This document shows positions 53,549 through 62,152 of a DNA stretch of 64,000 nt, one piece after another. The stretch spans positions 333,488 through 397,487 of the forward strand of contig CANKYU010000005.1 in NCBI GenBank assembly GCA_947488295.1. Reading direction: 5' to 3'. The stretch's first letter is position 1. Each line of letters opens with the position of its first letter. The position numbers and the translations under genes were made by a program. Source of the stretch: an uncultured Anderseniella sp. Its GTDB lineage: Bacteria; Pseudomonadota; Alphaproteobacteria; Rhizobiales; Aestuariivirgaceae. The notes under the pieces were generated by a model. It was not told the origin of the DNA. It did no database searches and worked only from the letters and a program-made list of their open reading frames with translations.

Positions 53549-54040
53549 TCAGGCCTTGGCTTTTTCTTCCGCCACCGGTTTTTCTTCGATCAAATTCACC
53601 TTGCCACCGGCTTTTTCTACGGCAGCAGCTGCGGATTTGGTGGCGTGATTCACATGCAGGTCGAGCTTGGCCTTGAGTTCACCCTTGCCAAGCACGCGAA
53701 CACCATCAAGCGGCTTCGACACGACGCCGGCGGCGATCAGCGCAGCCAGATCGACAGGTTTCTTGATGTCCAGTTTCTTGGCATCAACTGCAGCCTGAAG
53801 ACGGCTCAGGTTGACTTCATTGAACGACAACCGGTTCGGCTTGGTAAAGCCACGCTTGGGCAAGCGCCGGTAGATCGGCATCTGACCGCCTTCAAAGCCG
53901 AACTTTGGCCCACCTGCACGTGATCCCTGGCCCTTGTGGCCACGACCTGCGGTCTTGCCCTTGCCGGATCCGATACCACGACCAACACGTGTGCGCTCCT
54001 TGCGGGCACCCGGATTGTCTGAAATTTCGTTGAGCTTCAT
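53549..54040 (-). CDS. rplO: 50S ribosomal protein L15
   Basis: 163 residues: MKLNEISDNPGARKERTRVGRGIGSGKGKTAGRGHKGQ at the front and a KFGFEGGQMPIYRRLPKRGF core. The C-terminus carries a Lys/Glu/Ala-rich tail (EKPVAEEKAKA), longer than in E. coli (144 residues). Confidence 0.98.
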   Translation of the reverse strand: MKLNEISDNPGARKERTRVGRGIGSGKGKTAGRGHKGQGSRAGGPKFGFEGGQMPIYRRLPKRGFTKPNRLSFNEVNLSRLQAAVDAKKLDIKKPVDLAALIAAGVVSKPLDGVRVLGKGELKAKLDLHVNHATKSAAAAVEKAGGKVNLIEEKPVAEEKAKA

Positions 54041-54087
54041 TGTCTTTGCTTCTCTTGTATCTGTTTGATCGCGCGTGCGAAAAATCT

Positions 54088-54282
54088 CTACTGACCGTCC
54101 ACAACCCGGACAAGGTGCGAAACCTTGGCGATCATGCCGCGAACAGCAGGCGTGTCTTCGAGGGTCCGCGTCCGGTTCATCTTGTTGAGACCCAGGCCAA
54201 CAAGAGTGGCGCGCTGGTCACCCGGGCGGCGCAACGGCGATCCGATCTGCTGGACGGTGACGGTCTTTTTATCCTTGGCCAT
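54088..54282 (-). CDS. rpmD: 50S ribosomal protein L30
   Basis: 64 residues from ATG 54282 (MAKDKKTVTVQQIGSPLRRP), with GAGGA upstream. LGLNKMNRTRTLEDTPAVRGMIAKVSHLV is the L30 core. Confidence 0.97.
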   Translation of the reverse strand: MAKDKKTVTVQQIGSPLRRPGDQRATLVGLGLNKMNRTRTLEDTPAVRGMIAKVSHLVRVVDGQ

Positions 54283-54328
54283 GATATTCCTCAATCAACC
54301 ATTTTTGTATCGGCGCAGCTTCGCCTGA

Positions 54329-54877
54329 TCAATCTGCTGATATCTCGCCATCCTTACGGCGTGAAATGATGTCGGATACTTTCTTACCCCGACGCGCCGC
54401 GACCGAACGCGGGCTGGTCTCATGCTTGAGCGCGTCAAAAGTCGCGCGAACCATGTTGTAGGGGTTCGAGGTACCGATTGATTTTGCAACAACGTCCTGC
54501 ATGCCGACGCTTTCGAAAACGGCACGCATCGGGCCACCGGCGATGATGCCGGTACCGGCAGGTGCCGAGCGCAGCACGACGCGGCCGGCTCCATGACGAC
54601 CAGCAACATCATGATGCAAGGTCCGTCCTTCGCGCAGCGGCACACGGATCATCTCGCGCTTGGCGCTTTCGGTTGCCTTGCGGATCGCCTCAGGCACCTC
54701 GCGCGCCTTGCCGTGACCAAAGCCGACCCGGCCCTTCTGGTCTCCAACGACAACGAGAGCGGCAAAGCCGAACCTGCGGCCACCTTTGACAACCTTGGCA
54801 ACACGGTTGATGTGGACGAGCTTGTCAACAAACTCATTGTCCTGATCCCGGTCGCGGCGTTCGCGTTCTCTAGCCAT
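54329..54877 (-). CDS. rpsE: 30S ribosomal protein S5
   Basis: 182 residues. Core motifs VDKLVHINRVAKVVKGGRRF and GYGKA-type VGFGHGKAREVPEAIRKA. Contributes to decoding fidelity. 46 nt before rpmD. Confidence 0.98.
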   Translation of the reverse strand: MARERERRDRDQDNEFVDKLVHINRVAKVVKGGRRFGFAALVVVGDQKGRVGFGHGKAREVPEAIRKATESAKREMIRVPLREGRTLHHDVAGRHGAGRVVLRSAPAGTGIIAGGPMRAVFESVGMQDVVAKSIGTSNPYNMVRATFDALKHETSPRSVAARRGKKVSDIISRRKDGEISAD

Positions 54878-54907
54878 TTATCTGTACCTGTTTCTCAGTC
54901 AAAATTG

Positions 54908-55270
54908 TTAGAACTTCAGACCGCCTTCGCGGGCTGCGTCAGCCAGGGTCTTGACCCGGCCATGATAAAGATATTCGCCACGATCGAAAACAACCGTGTC
55001 GACGCCTGCCTTCTTAGCGCGCTCTGCCACCAGTTTGCCAACGGCGGCTGCCGCGGCCGTATCAGCGCCAGTTTTCAGCGAGCTGCGCAGATCCTTCTCG
55101 AGAGTGGAGGCTGCGGCAACGGTTACACCCTTCACATCATCGATGACCTGCACCGAGATGTTCTTGTGTGACCGGCTCACGCTGAGACGCGGACGGCCAT
55201 TGTTGTTGGCCTTCAGTTCGCGGCGGACGCGCTGCTTGCGGCGCTCGCTAATCGTCAGTTTTGCAGACAT
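54908..55270 (-). CDS. rplR: 50S ribosomal protein L18
   Basis: 120 residues: RRKQRVRRELKANNNGRPRLSVSRSHKNISVQVIDD and the C-terminal FDRGEYLYHGRVKTLADAAREGGLKF. Binds 5S rRNA. Confidence 0.98.
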   Translation of the reverse strand: MSAKLTISERRKQRVRRELKANNNGRPRLSVSRSHKNISVQVIDDVKGVTVAAASTLEKDLRSSLKTGADTAAAAAVGKLVAERAKKAGVDTVVFDRGEYLYHGRVKTLADAAREGGLKF

Positions 55271-55296
55271 TGTCTTAAAGCCCTTCAGCTCAACCG

Positions 55297-55830
55297 TTAC
55301 TTCTTCTTGCCTTCCTTGCGGAAGATCGTTTCATCGGCGTACTTGACGCCTTTGCCCTTGTAAGGCTCCGGCGGACGCCAGGCCCGAATTTCGGACGCAA
55401 CCTGACCAACGCGCTGCTTGTCGATACCCGATACAACGATTTCCGTCGGCTTGGGCACCTTGATGTCGATACCCTGGGGAATCGCGTAGACCACATCATG
55501 GCTGTAACCCAGATTGAGCTGCAGACCCTGGCCCTGAAGCGCCGCACGATAACCAACACCGTTGATCTCGAGTGTCTTCGAGAACCCGTCCGTAACACCA
55601 GTGATCATGTTCGCGATCAGGGTACGAGACAGTCCCCATGCAGAACGGGCCGGCTTCGACTGGTCAATCGGTGACACAGCGAGTTCGTCGTTCTCATGCT
55701 TTACGGTGACCAGATCAACCAGTTGGGACTGCAATTCACCCTTGGGACCCTTGACCTTTACGGTCTGGCCTTCAAGCGTGACCGTTACTCCACCTGGCAC
55801 CGGTACCGGTTTTTTACCAATACGAGACAT
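55297..55830 (-). CDS. rplF: 50S ribosomal protein L6
   Basis: 177 residues: MSRIGKKPVPVPGGVTVTLEG, LIANMITGVTDGFSKTLEI, and the terminal RAWRPPEPYKGKGVKYADE. Confidence 0.98.
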   Translation of the reverse strand: MSRIGKKPVPVPGGVTVTLEGQTVKVKGPKGELQSQLVDLVTVKHENDELAVSPIDQSKPARSAWGLSRTLIANMITGVTDGFSKTLEINGVGYRAALQGQGLQLNLGYSHDVVYAIPQGIDIKVPKPTEIVVSGIDKQRVGQVASEIRAWRPPEPYKGKGVKYADETIFRKEGKKK

Positions 55831-55925
55831 GGTCTTCCTTGCCTCCGTTCCTTAATTCACTGCCACCTGCCCTGACATGGACACCGACAGACACAAAAAC
55901 ACTCAGCGTGTGTCTCCTCACAGCC

Positions 55926-56324
55926 TTAAAAGACTGTGCAGAGGACCTCGCCACCAACATTATTTTCACGTGCCTGGCTGTCGGACATGACACCCTTTGA
56001 CGTGGACATGATTGCCACACCGAGGCCGTTGTAGATTGTCGGCAGTTCGCCGACAGATGCATACACGCGCCGGCCAGGCTTGGACACACGCTTGATTTCG
56101 CGAATGCCCGGCTCGCCGTCGAAATACTTCAGCTCGACCTCGAGTTCGGCCTGACCTGTCGTACGTTCGGTTACTGCGAAGCCGCGAATGTAACCTTCAG
56201 ACTGCAATACTTCCAGCACACGCTCACGCAGACGCGATGAGGGGCTTGCCACCTTGGACTTGCCACGCTGCTGCGCATTGCGGATGCGGGTCAACATATC
56301 GCCAATTGGATCCGTGACGTTCAT
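55926..56324 (-). CDS. rpsH: 30S ribosomal protein S8
   Basis: 132 residues: MNVTDPIGDMLTRIRNAQ, RVSKPGRRVYASVGELPTIYNGLG, and the C-terminal QARENNVGGEVLCTVF. Confidence 0.98.
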   Translation of the reverse strand: MNVTDPIGDMLTRIRNAQQRGKSKVASPSSRLRERVLEVLQSEGYIRGFAVTERTTGQAELEVELKYFDGEPGIREIKRVSKPGRRVYASVGELPTIYNGLGVAIMSTSKGVMSDSQARENNVGGEVLCTVF

Positions 56325-56358
56325 TTTTCGCTCTTTCCTTTAGAACCTGGGCGCGCCG

Positions 56359-56664
56359 TTACCAGCTGGACTTGACCACACCGGGGATCAATCCCTGGTT
56401 GGCAAGATCACGCAGTGCAATTCGAGACATGGCCATCTTGCGATAATACCCGCGAGGACGACCGGAGACTTCACAACGGTTGCGCACCCGGATGGCGGCA
56501 GAGTTGCGAGGCAGTTCGGCCAGCTTGAGCCGGGCGGCAAAACGCTCTTCCATCGGAAGCGACTTGTCGTTGGCAATGGCACGCAGCTGCGCGCGCTTGC
56601 CGGCATACTGCTTCACCAGACGCTTGCGCTTGTTATTCTTCTCAATTGCACTTTTCTTTGCCAT
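56359..56664 (-). CDS. rpsN: 30S ribosomal protein S14
   Basis: 101 residues from ATG 56664 (MAKKSAIEKNNKRKRLV). It is the long, zinc-free form (NRCEVSGRPRGYYRK, no CxxC pair). The frame continues upstream into the rplE region but that part is not S14. Confidence 0.97.
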   Translation of the reverse strand: MAKKSAIEKNNKRKRLVKQYAGKRAQLRAIANDKSLPMEERFAARLKLAELPRNSAAIRVRNRCEVSGRPRGYYRKMAMSRIALRDLANQGLIPGVVKSSW

Positions 56665-56696
56665 GAGTTCTTCCGTTTCCTTGTTCTTCCCGTTAC

Positions 56697-57275
56697 CTAC
56701 GCCGCAGCCTGCTGGCCTTGCCGTATGCGGAACGGGAAGTTGAATGCCGCCAGCAGTGCACGAGCTTCGTCGTTGCTGTTTGCTGTCGTACAAATTACGA
56801 TGTCCAGTCCCCACATGCGATCGATCTTGTCGTAATCGATCTCCGGGAACACGATGTGCTCCTTCAGGCCGGTCGCATAATTGCCGCGGCCATCAAAGCT
56901 CTGGTCCGAAAGACCGCGAAAGTCACGAACCCGCGGCAGCGCGATATTGATGTAACGATCCAGAAATTCGTACATCTGCTGCTTGCGCAGGGTTACCTTG
57001 ACACCAATGTCCATGCCTTCGCGCAGCTTGAACGTCGCGATTGACTTGCGGGCCTTGGTAACGGTGACCTTCTGACCGGCAATCTTGGTCAGTTCTTCCG
57101 CGGCCACCTTGACCAGCTTGGAATCGCCAACTGCATCGCCGACACCCATGTTGAGCACGATCTTGTCGAGCTTGGGCACCTGCATCGGGTTGGTATAACC
57201 GAACTGTTCGATCAGCTTGGCGCGGATCTCGTCGTCATAAAGCTTGCGCAGACGTGGTACATATACATCAGCCAT
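56697..57275 (-). CDS. rplE: 50S ribosomal protein L5
   Basis: 192 residues: YTNPMQVPKLDKIVLNMGVG, TVTKARKSIATFKLREGMDIG, and FPEIDYDKIDRMWGLDIVI. Binds 5S rRNA. Overlaps rplX by 8 nt. Confidence 0.98.
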   Translation of the reverse strand: MADVYVPRLRKLYDDEIRAKLIEQFGYTNPMQVPKLDKIVLNMGVGDAVGDSKLVKVAAEELTKIAGQKVTVTKARKSIATFKLREGMDIGVKVTLRKQQMYEFLDRYINIALPRVRDFRGLSDQSFDGRGNYATGLKEHIVFPEIDYDKIDRMWGLDIVICTTANSNDEARALLAAFNFPFRIRQGQQAAA

Positions 57276-57591
57276 CGATCACCTCCCCGGAGCGCCTTGC
57301 GACCCGGACTTTCTTACCGTCATCGAGAACCTTGTACCCGACACGTGTTGCCTTGCCGTCCTTGGGATCGATGTGCGCCAGATTGGACACATGGATGGAC
57401 AGCTCCTTGCTGACGATGCCACCTTCTTGAGCAGCGGACTGCTTCTGGTGCTTACGTGCAACATTTACACCGCTTACCACGGCACGATTTTCCTTCGGCA
57501 ACATCTTGAGCACGTCACCTGACTTGCCCTTGTCCTTGCCGGCAACCACAATCACGCGGTCACCCTTTTTCAATTTCAGTTTCACAGCCAT
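57268..57591 (-). CDS. rplX: 50S ribosomal protein L24
   Basis: 107 residues from ATG 57591 (MAVKLKLKKGDRVIVVAGKDKG, KOW motif), one base overlapping the rplN stop (TGATG). A GTG at 57594 directly before it is an alternative. Confidence 0.97.
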   Translation of the reverse strand: MAVKLKLKKGDRVIVVAGKDKGKSGDVLKMLPKENRAVVSGVNVARKHQKQSAAQEGGIVSKELSIHVSNLAHIDPKDGKATRVGYKVLDDGKKVRVARRSGEVIDG

Positions 57592-57959
57592 CACAGCACC
57601 TCCGGTGCGAGCGAAATAATCTTCATGTGGTTACGGCCGCGCAGTTCACGCGGAACCGGACCGAAAATACGAGTGCCGACCGGCTCGCCCTGGTTGTTGA
57701 TCAACACAGCGGCATTACGGTCAAAACGGATTGCAGAACCATCGCCACGCTGGATGTCCTTGGCGGTACGAACGACAACCGCTTTCATAACAGCGCCCTT
57801 CTTGACGCGACCGCGCGGAATGGCATCCTTGATGGACACGACAATGATATCGCCGACGCGCGCGTATTTACGCTTCGAACCACCCAGCACCTTGATGCAC
57901 TGGACGCGGCGAGCGCCGGAATTGTCGGCGACGTCGAGATTTGTTTCTACCTGGATCAT
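57591..57959 (-). CDS. rplN: 50S ribosomal protein L14
   Basis: 122 residues: MIQVETNLDVADNSGARRVQCIKVLGGS and IFGPVPRELRGRNHMKIISLAPEVL. Standard length. Confidence 0.98.
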   Translation of the reverse strand: MIQVETNLDVADNSGARRVQCIKVLGGSKRKYARVGDIIVVSIKDAIPRGRVKKGAVMKAVVVRTAKDIQRGDGSAIRFDRNAAVLINNQGEPVGTRIFGPVPRELRGRNHMKIISLAPEVL

Positions 57960-58043
57960 GGCTTCATCCGTTGTTCTTGATGCCCGTTCGCCCTGTCGTT
58001 TTGATCAGCGGCGCAGCAGCACGTTCAAATTCTGTTGTCAGAC

Positions 58044-58274
58044 CTATTCGACGACAAGCGCCCAGGTCTTGCTGCGCGACATCGGACGACATTCTTCGAT
58101 ACGAACGATGTCTCCCGTCTTTGCAGAGTTTGCTTCATCATGTGCATGGTACTTCTTGGTACGGCGCACGGTCTTTTTCATCATCGGGTGGGTGAAACGG
58201 CGTTCGACACGAACAACAATGGTCTTGTCGTTTTTGTCGCTTACCACGACACCCTGTAGAATACGTTTGGGCAT
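58044..58274 (-). CDS. rpsQ: 30S ribosomal protein S17
   Basis: 76 residues from ATG 58274 (MPKRILQGVVVSDKNDKTIVV). Core YHAHDEANSAKTGDIVRIEECRPMSRSK. The longer open frame upstream overlaps rpmC and is rejected. Confidence 0.97.
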   Translation of the reverse strand: MPKRILQGVVVSDKNDKTIVVRVERRFTHPMMKKTVRRTKKYHAHDEANSAKTGDIVRIEECRPMSRSKTWALVVE

Positions 58275-58290
58275 GGGTTCGAAACTCCAA

Positions 58291-58494
58291 TCAATTCGCT
58301 GGTGCAGCGACAGCGCGTGAACGCTGTGCCGTCTTGATGCGGGCAATGTCGCGGCGCACCTGGCGAACCCGCGCGGTATTGTCAATCTGACCCGAGGCCT
58401 TCTGGAAGCGCAGGTTGAACTGCTCCTTCTTCAGCTTGAGCAGCTCGTCCTTGAGCTGGTCATCGGTCATCTGTGTTACTTCACTGGCTTTCAT
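58291..58494 (-). CDS. rpmC: 50S ribosomal protein L29
   Basis: 67 residues, two-helix protein: MKASEVTQMTDDQLKDELLKLKKEQFNLRFQKASGQ and VRRDIARIKT. Near the exit tunnel, where trigger factor and SRP dock. Confidence 0.98.
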   Translation of the reverse strand: MKASEVTQMTDDQLKDELLKLKKEQFNLRFQKASGQIDNTARVRQVRRDIARIKTAQRSRAVAAPAN

Positions 58495-58529
58495 GGCCTT
58501 ACCTCAAATCCAATCCCTTAACGCGTGCT

Positions 58530-58943
58530 CTACTCACCAAGGCGCGCGACGAAACGCGTCTTGATCGGCAGCTTTGCCGCAGCCAGCGTCATGGCTTCCT
58601 GCGCGATTTCGCGCGACACACCATCAACTTCAAACATGATGCGGCCCGGATGTACCCGTGCGCACCAGTATTCAACGGAACCCTTGCCCTTACCCATACG
58701 GACTTCGGTAGGCTTCTTTGAAACCGGCAAGTCAGGAAAGATCCGGATCCACACACGACCGGCACGCTTCATATGACGTGTCATGGCACGACGTGCAGCT
58801 TCGATCTGGCGCGCAGTGACACGGGCAGGTTCCTGAGCCTTCAGGCCGAACGTGCCGAAGTTCAACTCATATCCGCCCTTGGCAACACCGCTGATGCGGC
58901 CCTTGTGTGCCTTGCGGAACTTTGTGCGTTTTGGCTGCAGCAT
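58530..58943 (-). CDS. rplP: 50S ribosomal protein L16
   Basis: 137 residues: MLQPKRTKFRKAHKGRISG, GLKAQEPARVTARQIEAARRAMTRHMKRAGRVWIRIFPD. Standard length. Confidence 0.98.
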   Translation of the reverse strand: MLQPKRTKFRKAHKGRISGVAKGGYELNFGTFGLKAQEPARVTARQIEAARRAMTRHMKRAGRVWIRIFPDLPVSKKPTEVRMGKGKGSVEYWCARVHPGRIMFEVDGVSREIAQEAMTLAAAKLPIKTRFVARLGE

Positions 58944-58980
58944 TGTACTGTTTCCTGCTTAATCCAATTAATCTTCGGTT

Positions 58981-59700
58981 CTAACGACGCGCGTCGTCGC
59001 GGTCACGGCGCGGGCGCGGGCCCCCGCCTTCCTGCATTGCCTGAATGCGCTTGTCCTGCGCCATCGGGTCATGCTCCAGAATTTCGCCCTTGAAAATCCA
59101 GACCTTGATGCCGTTGGTGCCATAAGCGGTATGAGCGGTTGCGGTACCGTAATCAACATCGGCGCGCAGTGTATGAAGTGGCACGCGACCTTCGCGATAC
59201 CATTCCGTACGTGCGATCTCAGCACCGCCAAGACGACCTGAACACGTGATACGAATACCTTCCGCACCCATGCGCATGGCAGACTGCACAGCCCGCTTCA
59301 TGGCCCGGCGAAACGCGATACGGCGTTCCAGCTGCTGGGCGATGTTGTCTGCGACCAGGTTGGCGTCGACCTCAGGCTTGCGCACTTCAACAATGTTGAG
59401 GTGAACTTCGCTGTCTGTCATGGCCGACACATCACGGCGCAGCTTTTCGATATCCGCGCCCTTCTTGCCGATGACAACACCGGGACGGGCCGAATAGATC
59501 GTCACGCGGCATTTCTTGTGCGGACGCTCGATGATGATGCGCGAGATACCGGCCTGCTTCAGCTTTTCACGCAGATATTCGCGAATGCGGAAATCTTCGT
59601 GCAGAAGCTTGGCATATTCGGTTCCATCAGCGAACCAGCGGCTGTCCCATGTCCGGTTGATACCGAGGCGGAAACCGATCGGATTGACTTTCTGACCCAT
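58981..59700 (-). CDS. rpsC: 30S ribosomal protein S3
   Basis: 239 residues: MGQKVNPIGFRLGINRTWDSRWFA, KH domain (GVVIGKKGADIEKLR) and the C-terminal LRADVDYGTATAHTAYGTNGIKVWIFKGE. Ends in an Arg/Asp-rich tail. Its ATG overlaps the rplV stop by one base. Confidence 0.98.
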   Translation of the reverse strand: MGQKVNPIGFRLGINRTWDSRWFADGTEYAKLLHEDFRIREYLREKLKQAGISRIIIERPHKKCRVTIYSARPGVVIGKKGADIEKLRRDVSAMTDSEVHLNIVEVRKPEVDANLVADNIAQQLERRIAFRRAMKRAVQSAMRMGAEGIRITCSGRLGGAEIARTEWYREGRVPLHTLRADVDYGTATAHTAYGTNGIKVWIFKGEILEHDPMAQDKRIQAMQEGGGPRPRRDRDDARR

Positions 59701-60080
59701 CAGACGGCCTCCTCGACCTGGCGCACGACAATCGTGATCTCACTGAAAAATTTCTCGATCTTGCCGACACGGCCACGGGCACGTGGCTTGAAGCGCTTCA
59801 TGACCATTTTCTTCCCGACATACGCTTCCGACACGATGAGCTCGTTGATATCGAGATCATGGTTGTTTTCCGCGTTTGCAATGGCTGATTCCAGCGTCTT
59901 CTTGACATCACCGGCAATGCGGCGACGCGAGAAGGTGAGATCAGCAAGTGCTGCTTCGACCTTCTTGCCCCGAATGATCGTGGCAACATCATTCAACTTG
60001 CGCGGGCTCACACGCAGATTGCGCGTGACAGCCTTGGCTTCATTGTCCGGAAGGACGCGTGCTCTGGACGCCTTACCCAT
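59700..60080 (-). CDS. rplV: 50S ribosomal protein L22
   Basis: 126 residues: VTRNLRVSPRKLNDVATIIRGKKVEAALADLTFSRRR and the extended loop MKRFKPRARGRVGKI, which lines the exit tunnel. Confidence 0.98.
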   Translation of the reverse strand: MGKASRARVLPDNEAKAVTRNLRVSPRKLNDVATIIRGKKVEAALADLTFSRRRIAGDVKKTLESAIANAENNHDLDINELIVSEAYVGKKMVMKRFKPRARGRVGKIEKFFSEITIVVRQVEEAV

Positions 60081-60086
60081 CTGTCC

Positions 60087-60362
60087 TTACCTCTTCGACT
60101 TCTTGTCGGCCTGGTGGCCGTAATAGGTCCGGCTCGGCGCGAACTCGCCCAGCTTGTGACCAACCATGTCTTCAGACACATTCACCGGAATGTGCTTGTT
60201 GCCGTTGTGCACACCGAACGTCAGACCGACGAACTGCGGCAAAATAGTCGAGCGACGGCTCCAGGTCTTGATGACCTGATTACGGCCGGAGCTGCGTGCA
60301 GCTTCCGCTTTCTTGAGCAGATACCCGTCGACGAACGGGCCTTTATGCAGTGAACGAGCCAT
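60087..60362 (-). CDS. rpsS: 30S ribosomal protein S19
   Basis: 91 residues: MARSLHKGPFVDGYLLKKAE, IKTWSRRSTILPQFVGLTFGVHNG and MVGHKLGEFAPSRTYYGH. 6 nt before rplV. Confidence 0.98.
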   Translation of the reverse strand: MARSLHKGPFVDGYLLKKAEAARSSGRNQVIKTWSRRSTILPQFVGLTFGVHNGNKHIPVNVSEDMVGHKLGEFAPSRTYYGHQADKKSKR

Positions 60363-60374
60363 TCAACCTAACCC

Positions 60375-61211
60375 TTATCTCTTCTTGCGCTGGTGGCGCG
60401 AGCGAACAATGAATTTGTCCGATGATCTGTTTGTACGTGTCTTCTTGCCCTTGGTCGGCTTGCCCCACGGGGTGACCGGATGACGGCCACCGGATGTGCG
60501 GCCTTCACCACCACCGTGCGGGTGATCGATCGGGTTCATGGCAACACCGCGTACCACCGGGCGACGACCGCGCCAGCGTGACCGCCCGGCCTTGCCGTCA
60601 TTGGTGTTCATGTGATCCTGGTTCGACACCGCACCGACAGTTGCGCGGCATTCCGACGACACCATCCGGGTTTCACCGGACTTGAGCCGCAACAGGGCCA
60701 TGGAGCGATCGCGACCGACCAACTGGGCGTAGGCGCCGGCGGAACGTGCAATCTGACCACCCTTGCCCGGCTTCATCTCCACATTGTGAATGATGGTACC
60801 GACAGGAATGTTGCCGAGCGGCATGCAGTTACCCGGTTTCACGTCAACACCGGTGGTGCCGGTGACAACCTTGTCACCCTCGTTCAGTCGCTGCGGTGCA
60901 AGAATGTAGGACAGTGTGCCGTCTTCATATTTCAGCAGCGCGATGAATGCGGTCCGGTTCGGATCATATTCAATGCGTTCCACGTCGGCTGTGCCCTGGC
61001 GTGTCCGCTTGAAGTCGATGATACGATAGGTGCGCTTATGTCCGCCACCACGTGAGAACGAGGTCTGACGGCCATGGTTGTTGCGGCCACCGCTCTTGGA
61101 CAGACCTTCAGTAAGGGTCTTGACGGGCTTGCCCTTCCACAGACCGGAGCGGTCAACAATGACCAGCTGCCGCTGTCCTGGCGTATTGGGCTTGAACTTT
61201 TTCAGTGCCAT
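60375..61211 (-). CDS. rplB: 50S ribosomal protein L2
   Basis: 278 residues. The C-terminal GVAMNPIDHPHGGGEGRTSGGRHPVTPWGKPTKG contains the conserved His of the peptidyl-transferase-near loop. Usual length. Confidence 0.98.
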   Translation of the reverse strand: MALKKFKPNTPGQRQLVIVDRSGLWKGKPVKTLTEGLSKSGGRNNHGRQTSFSRGGGHKRTYRIIDFKRTRQGTADVERIEYDPNRTAFIALLKYEDGTLSYILAPQRLNEGDKVVTGTTGVDVKPGNCMPLGNIPVGTIIHNVEMKPGKGGQIARSAGAYAQLVGRDRSMALLRLKSGETRMVSSECRATVGAVSNQDHMNTNDGKAGRSRWRGRRPVVRGVAMNPIDHPHGGGEGRTSGGRHPVTPWGKPTKGKKTRTNRSSDKFIVRSRHQRKKR

Positions 61212-61241
61212 GGTTTACGTCTCAATCGCTCGAATTAAACT

Positions 61242-61535
61242 TTAAAGGCCGGTCGTCACGTCGATGGACTGACCATCTTCCAGTGTGACAATCGCTTTTT
61301 TAACATCGCTCTGCCGACCCCGAATGCCGCGGAAGCGCTTGGTCTTGCCCTTGCGAACCAGTGTATTCACTGCCTTCACCTTGACATTGAACAGCTCTTC
61401 GACAGCTTTCTTGATTTCCGGCTTTGAAGCCGTACCGGCAACATTGAAAACCACCTGATTGGCTTCACTCAGCAGTGTCGCCTTCTCGGTAATCGATGGT
61501 GCGCGGATAATGTTGTAGTTCTTTTCCATGCTCAT
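61242..61535 (-). CDS. rplW: 50S ribosomal protein L23
   Basis: 97 residues: IIRAPSITEKATLLSEANQVVFNVAGTASKPEIKKAVEELF. Overlaps the rplD stop by 4 nt (ATGA). A second in-frame ATG at 61529 is possible. Chaperone dock at the exit tunnel. Confidence 0.97.
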   Translation of the reverse strand: MSMEKNYNIIRAPSITEKATLLSEANQVVFNVAGTASKPEIKKAVEELFNVKVKAVNTLVRKGKTKRFRGIRGRQSDVKKAIVTLEDGQSIDVTTGL

Positions 61536-62152
61536 TTGAACCGCGCCTCCAGCGCTTCAACAGCAGCCTTGGTCAGAACCAGGTTCTGACGGCGAAGGAT
61601 GTCGTAAACATTTATGCCCTGCACCGGCAACACATCAACGTTGATCAGGTTGCTGGCGGCCTTGGCGAAATTCTCATTCACTTCCGCGCCATCGATCACC
61701 AGCACGTTGGTCAGGCCAAGCTTCGAAAAAGCGCCGGCCAGATCCTTGGTCTTTGGTGTCTTGACTTCGGAACTGTCCAGAATGATCAGCTCGTTGGCCT
61801 TGACCTTGGCAGACAGTGCATGACGCAGGGCAAGTGCCCTCACCTTCTTGGGCAGAGCCGTCGCATGGCTGCGAACAACCGGTCCATGAGCCTTGCCGCC
61901 ACCTACAAAGATACCAACCCGGCGTGAACCGTGACGTGCCGTACCACCGCCCTTCTGGCGACCGTAGCGGGCACCGGTGCGGTTGATTTCAGCACGGCCC
62001 TTGGTCTTGTGCGTGCCGGCGCGGCGCTTGGCCAACTGCCAGGTCACCATGCGGTGCAACAGGTCACCGCGCGGCTCGAGACCAAAAATCTCGTCGGACA
62101 GATCAACCGTACCGGCCTTCTTGGCCTGAAGTGTCTGAATATCTGTTTTCAT
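61532..62152 (-). CDS. rplD: 50S ribosomal protein L4
   Basis: 206 residues: QLAKRRAGTHKTKGRAEINRTGARYGRQKGGGTARHGSRR loop reaching into the tunnel. Overlaps the rplC stop by 4 nt (ATGA). In E. coli L4 represses this operon; whether it does here is unknown. Confidence 0.98.
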   Translation of the reverse strand: MKTDIQTLQAKKAGTVDLSDEIFGLEPRGDLLHRMVTWQLAKRRAGTHKTKGRAEINRTGARYGRQKGGGTARHGSRRVGIFVGGGKAHGPVVRSHATALPKKVRALALRHALSAKVKANELIILDSSEVKTPKTKDLAGAFSKLGLTNVLVIDGAEVNENFAKAASNLINVDVLPVQGINVYDILRRQNLVLTKAAVEALEARFK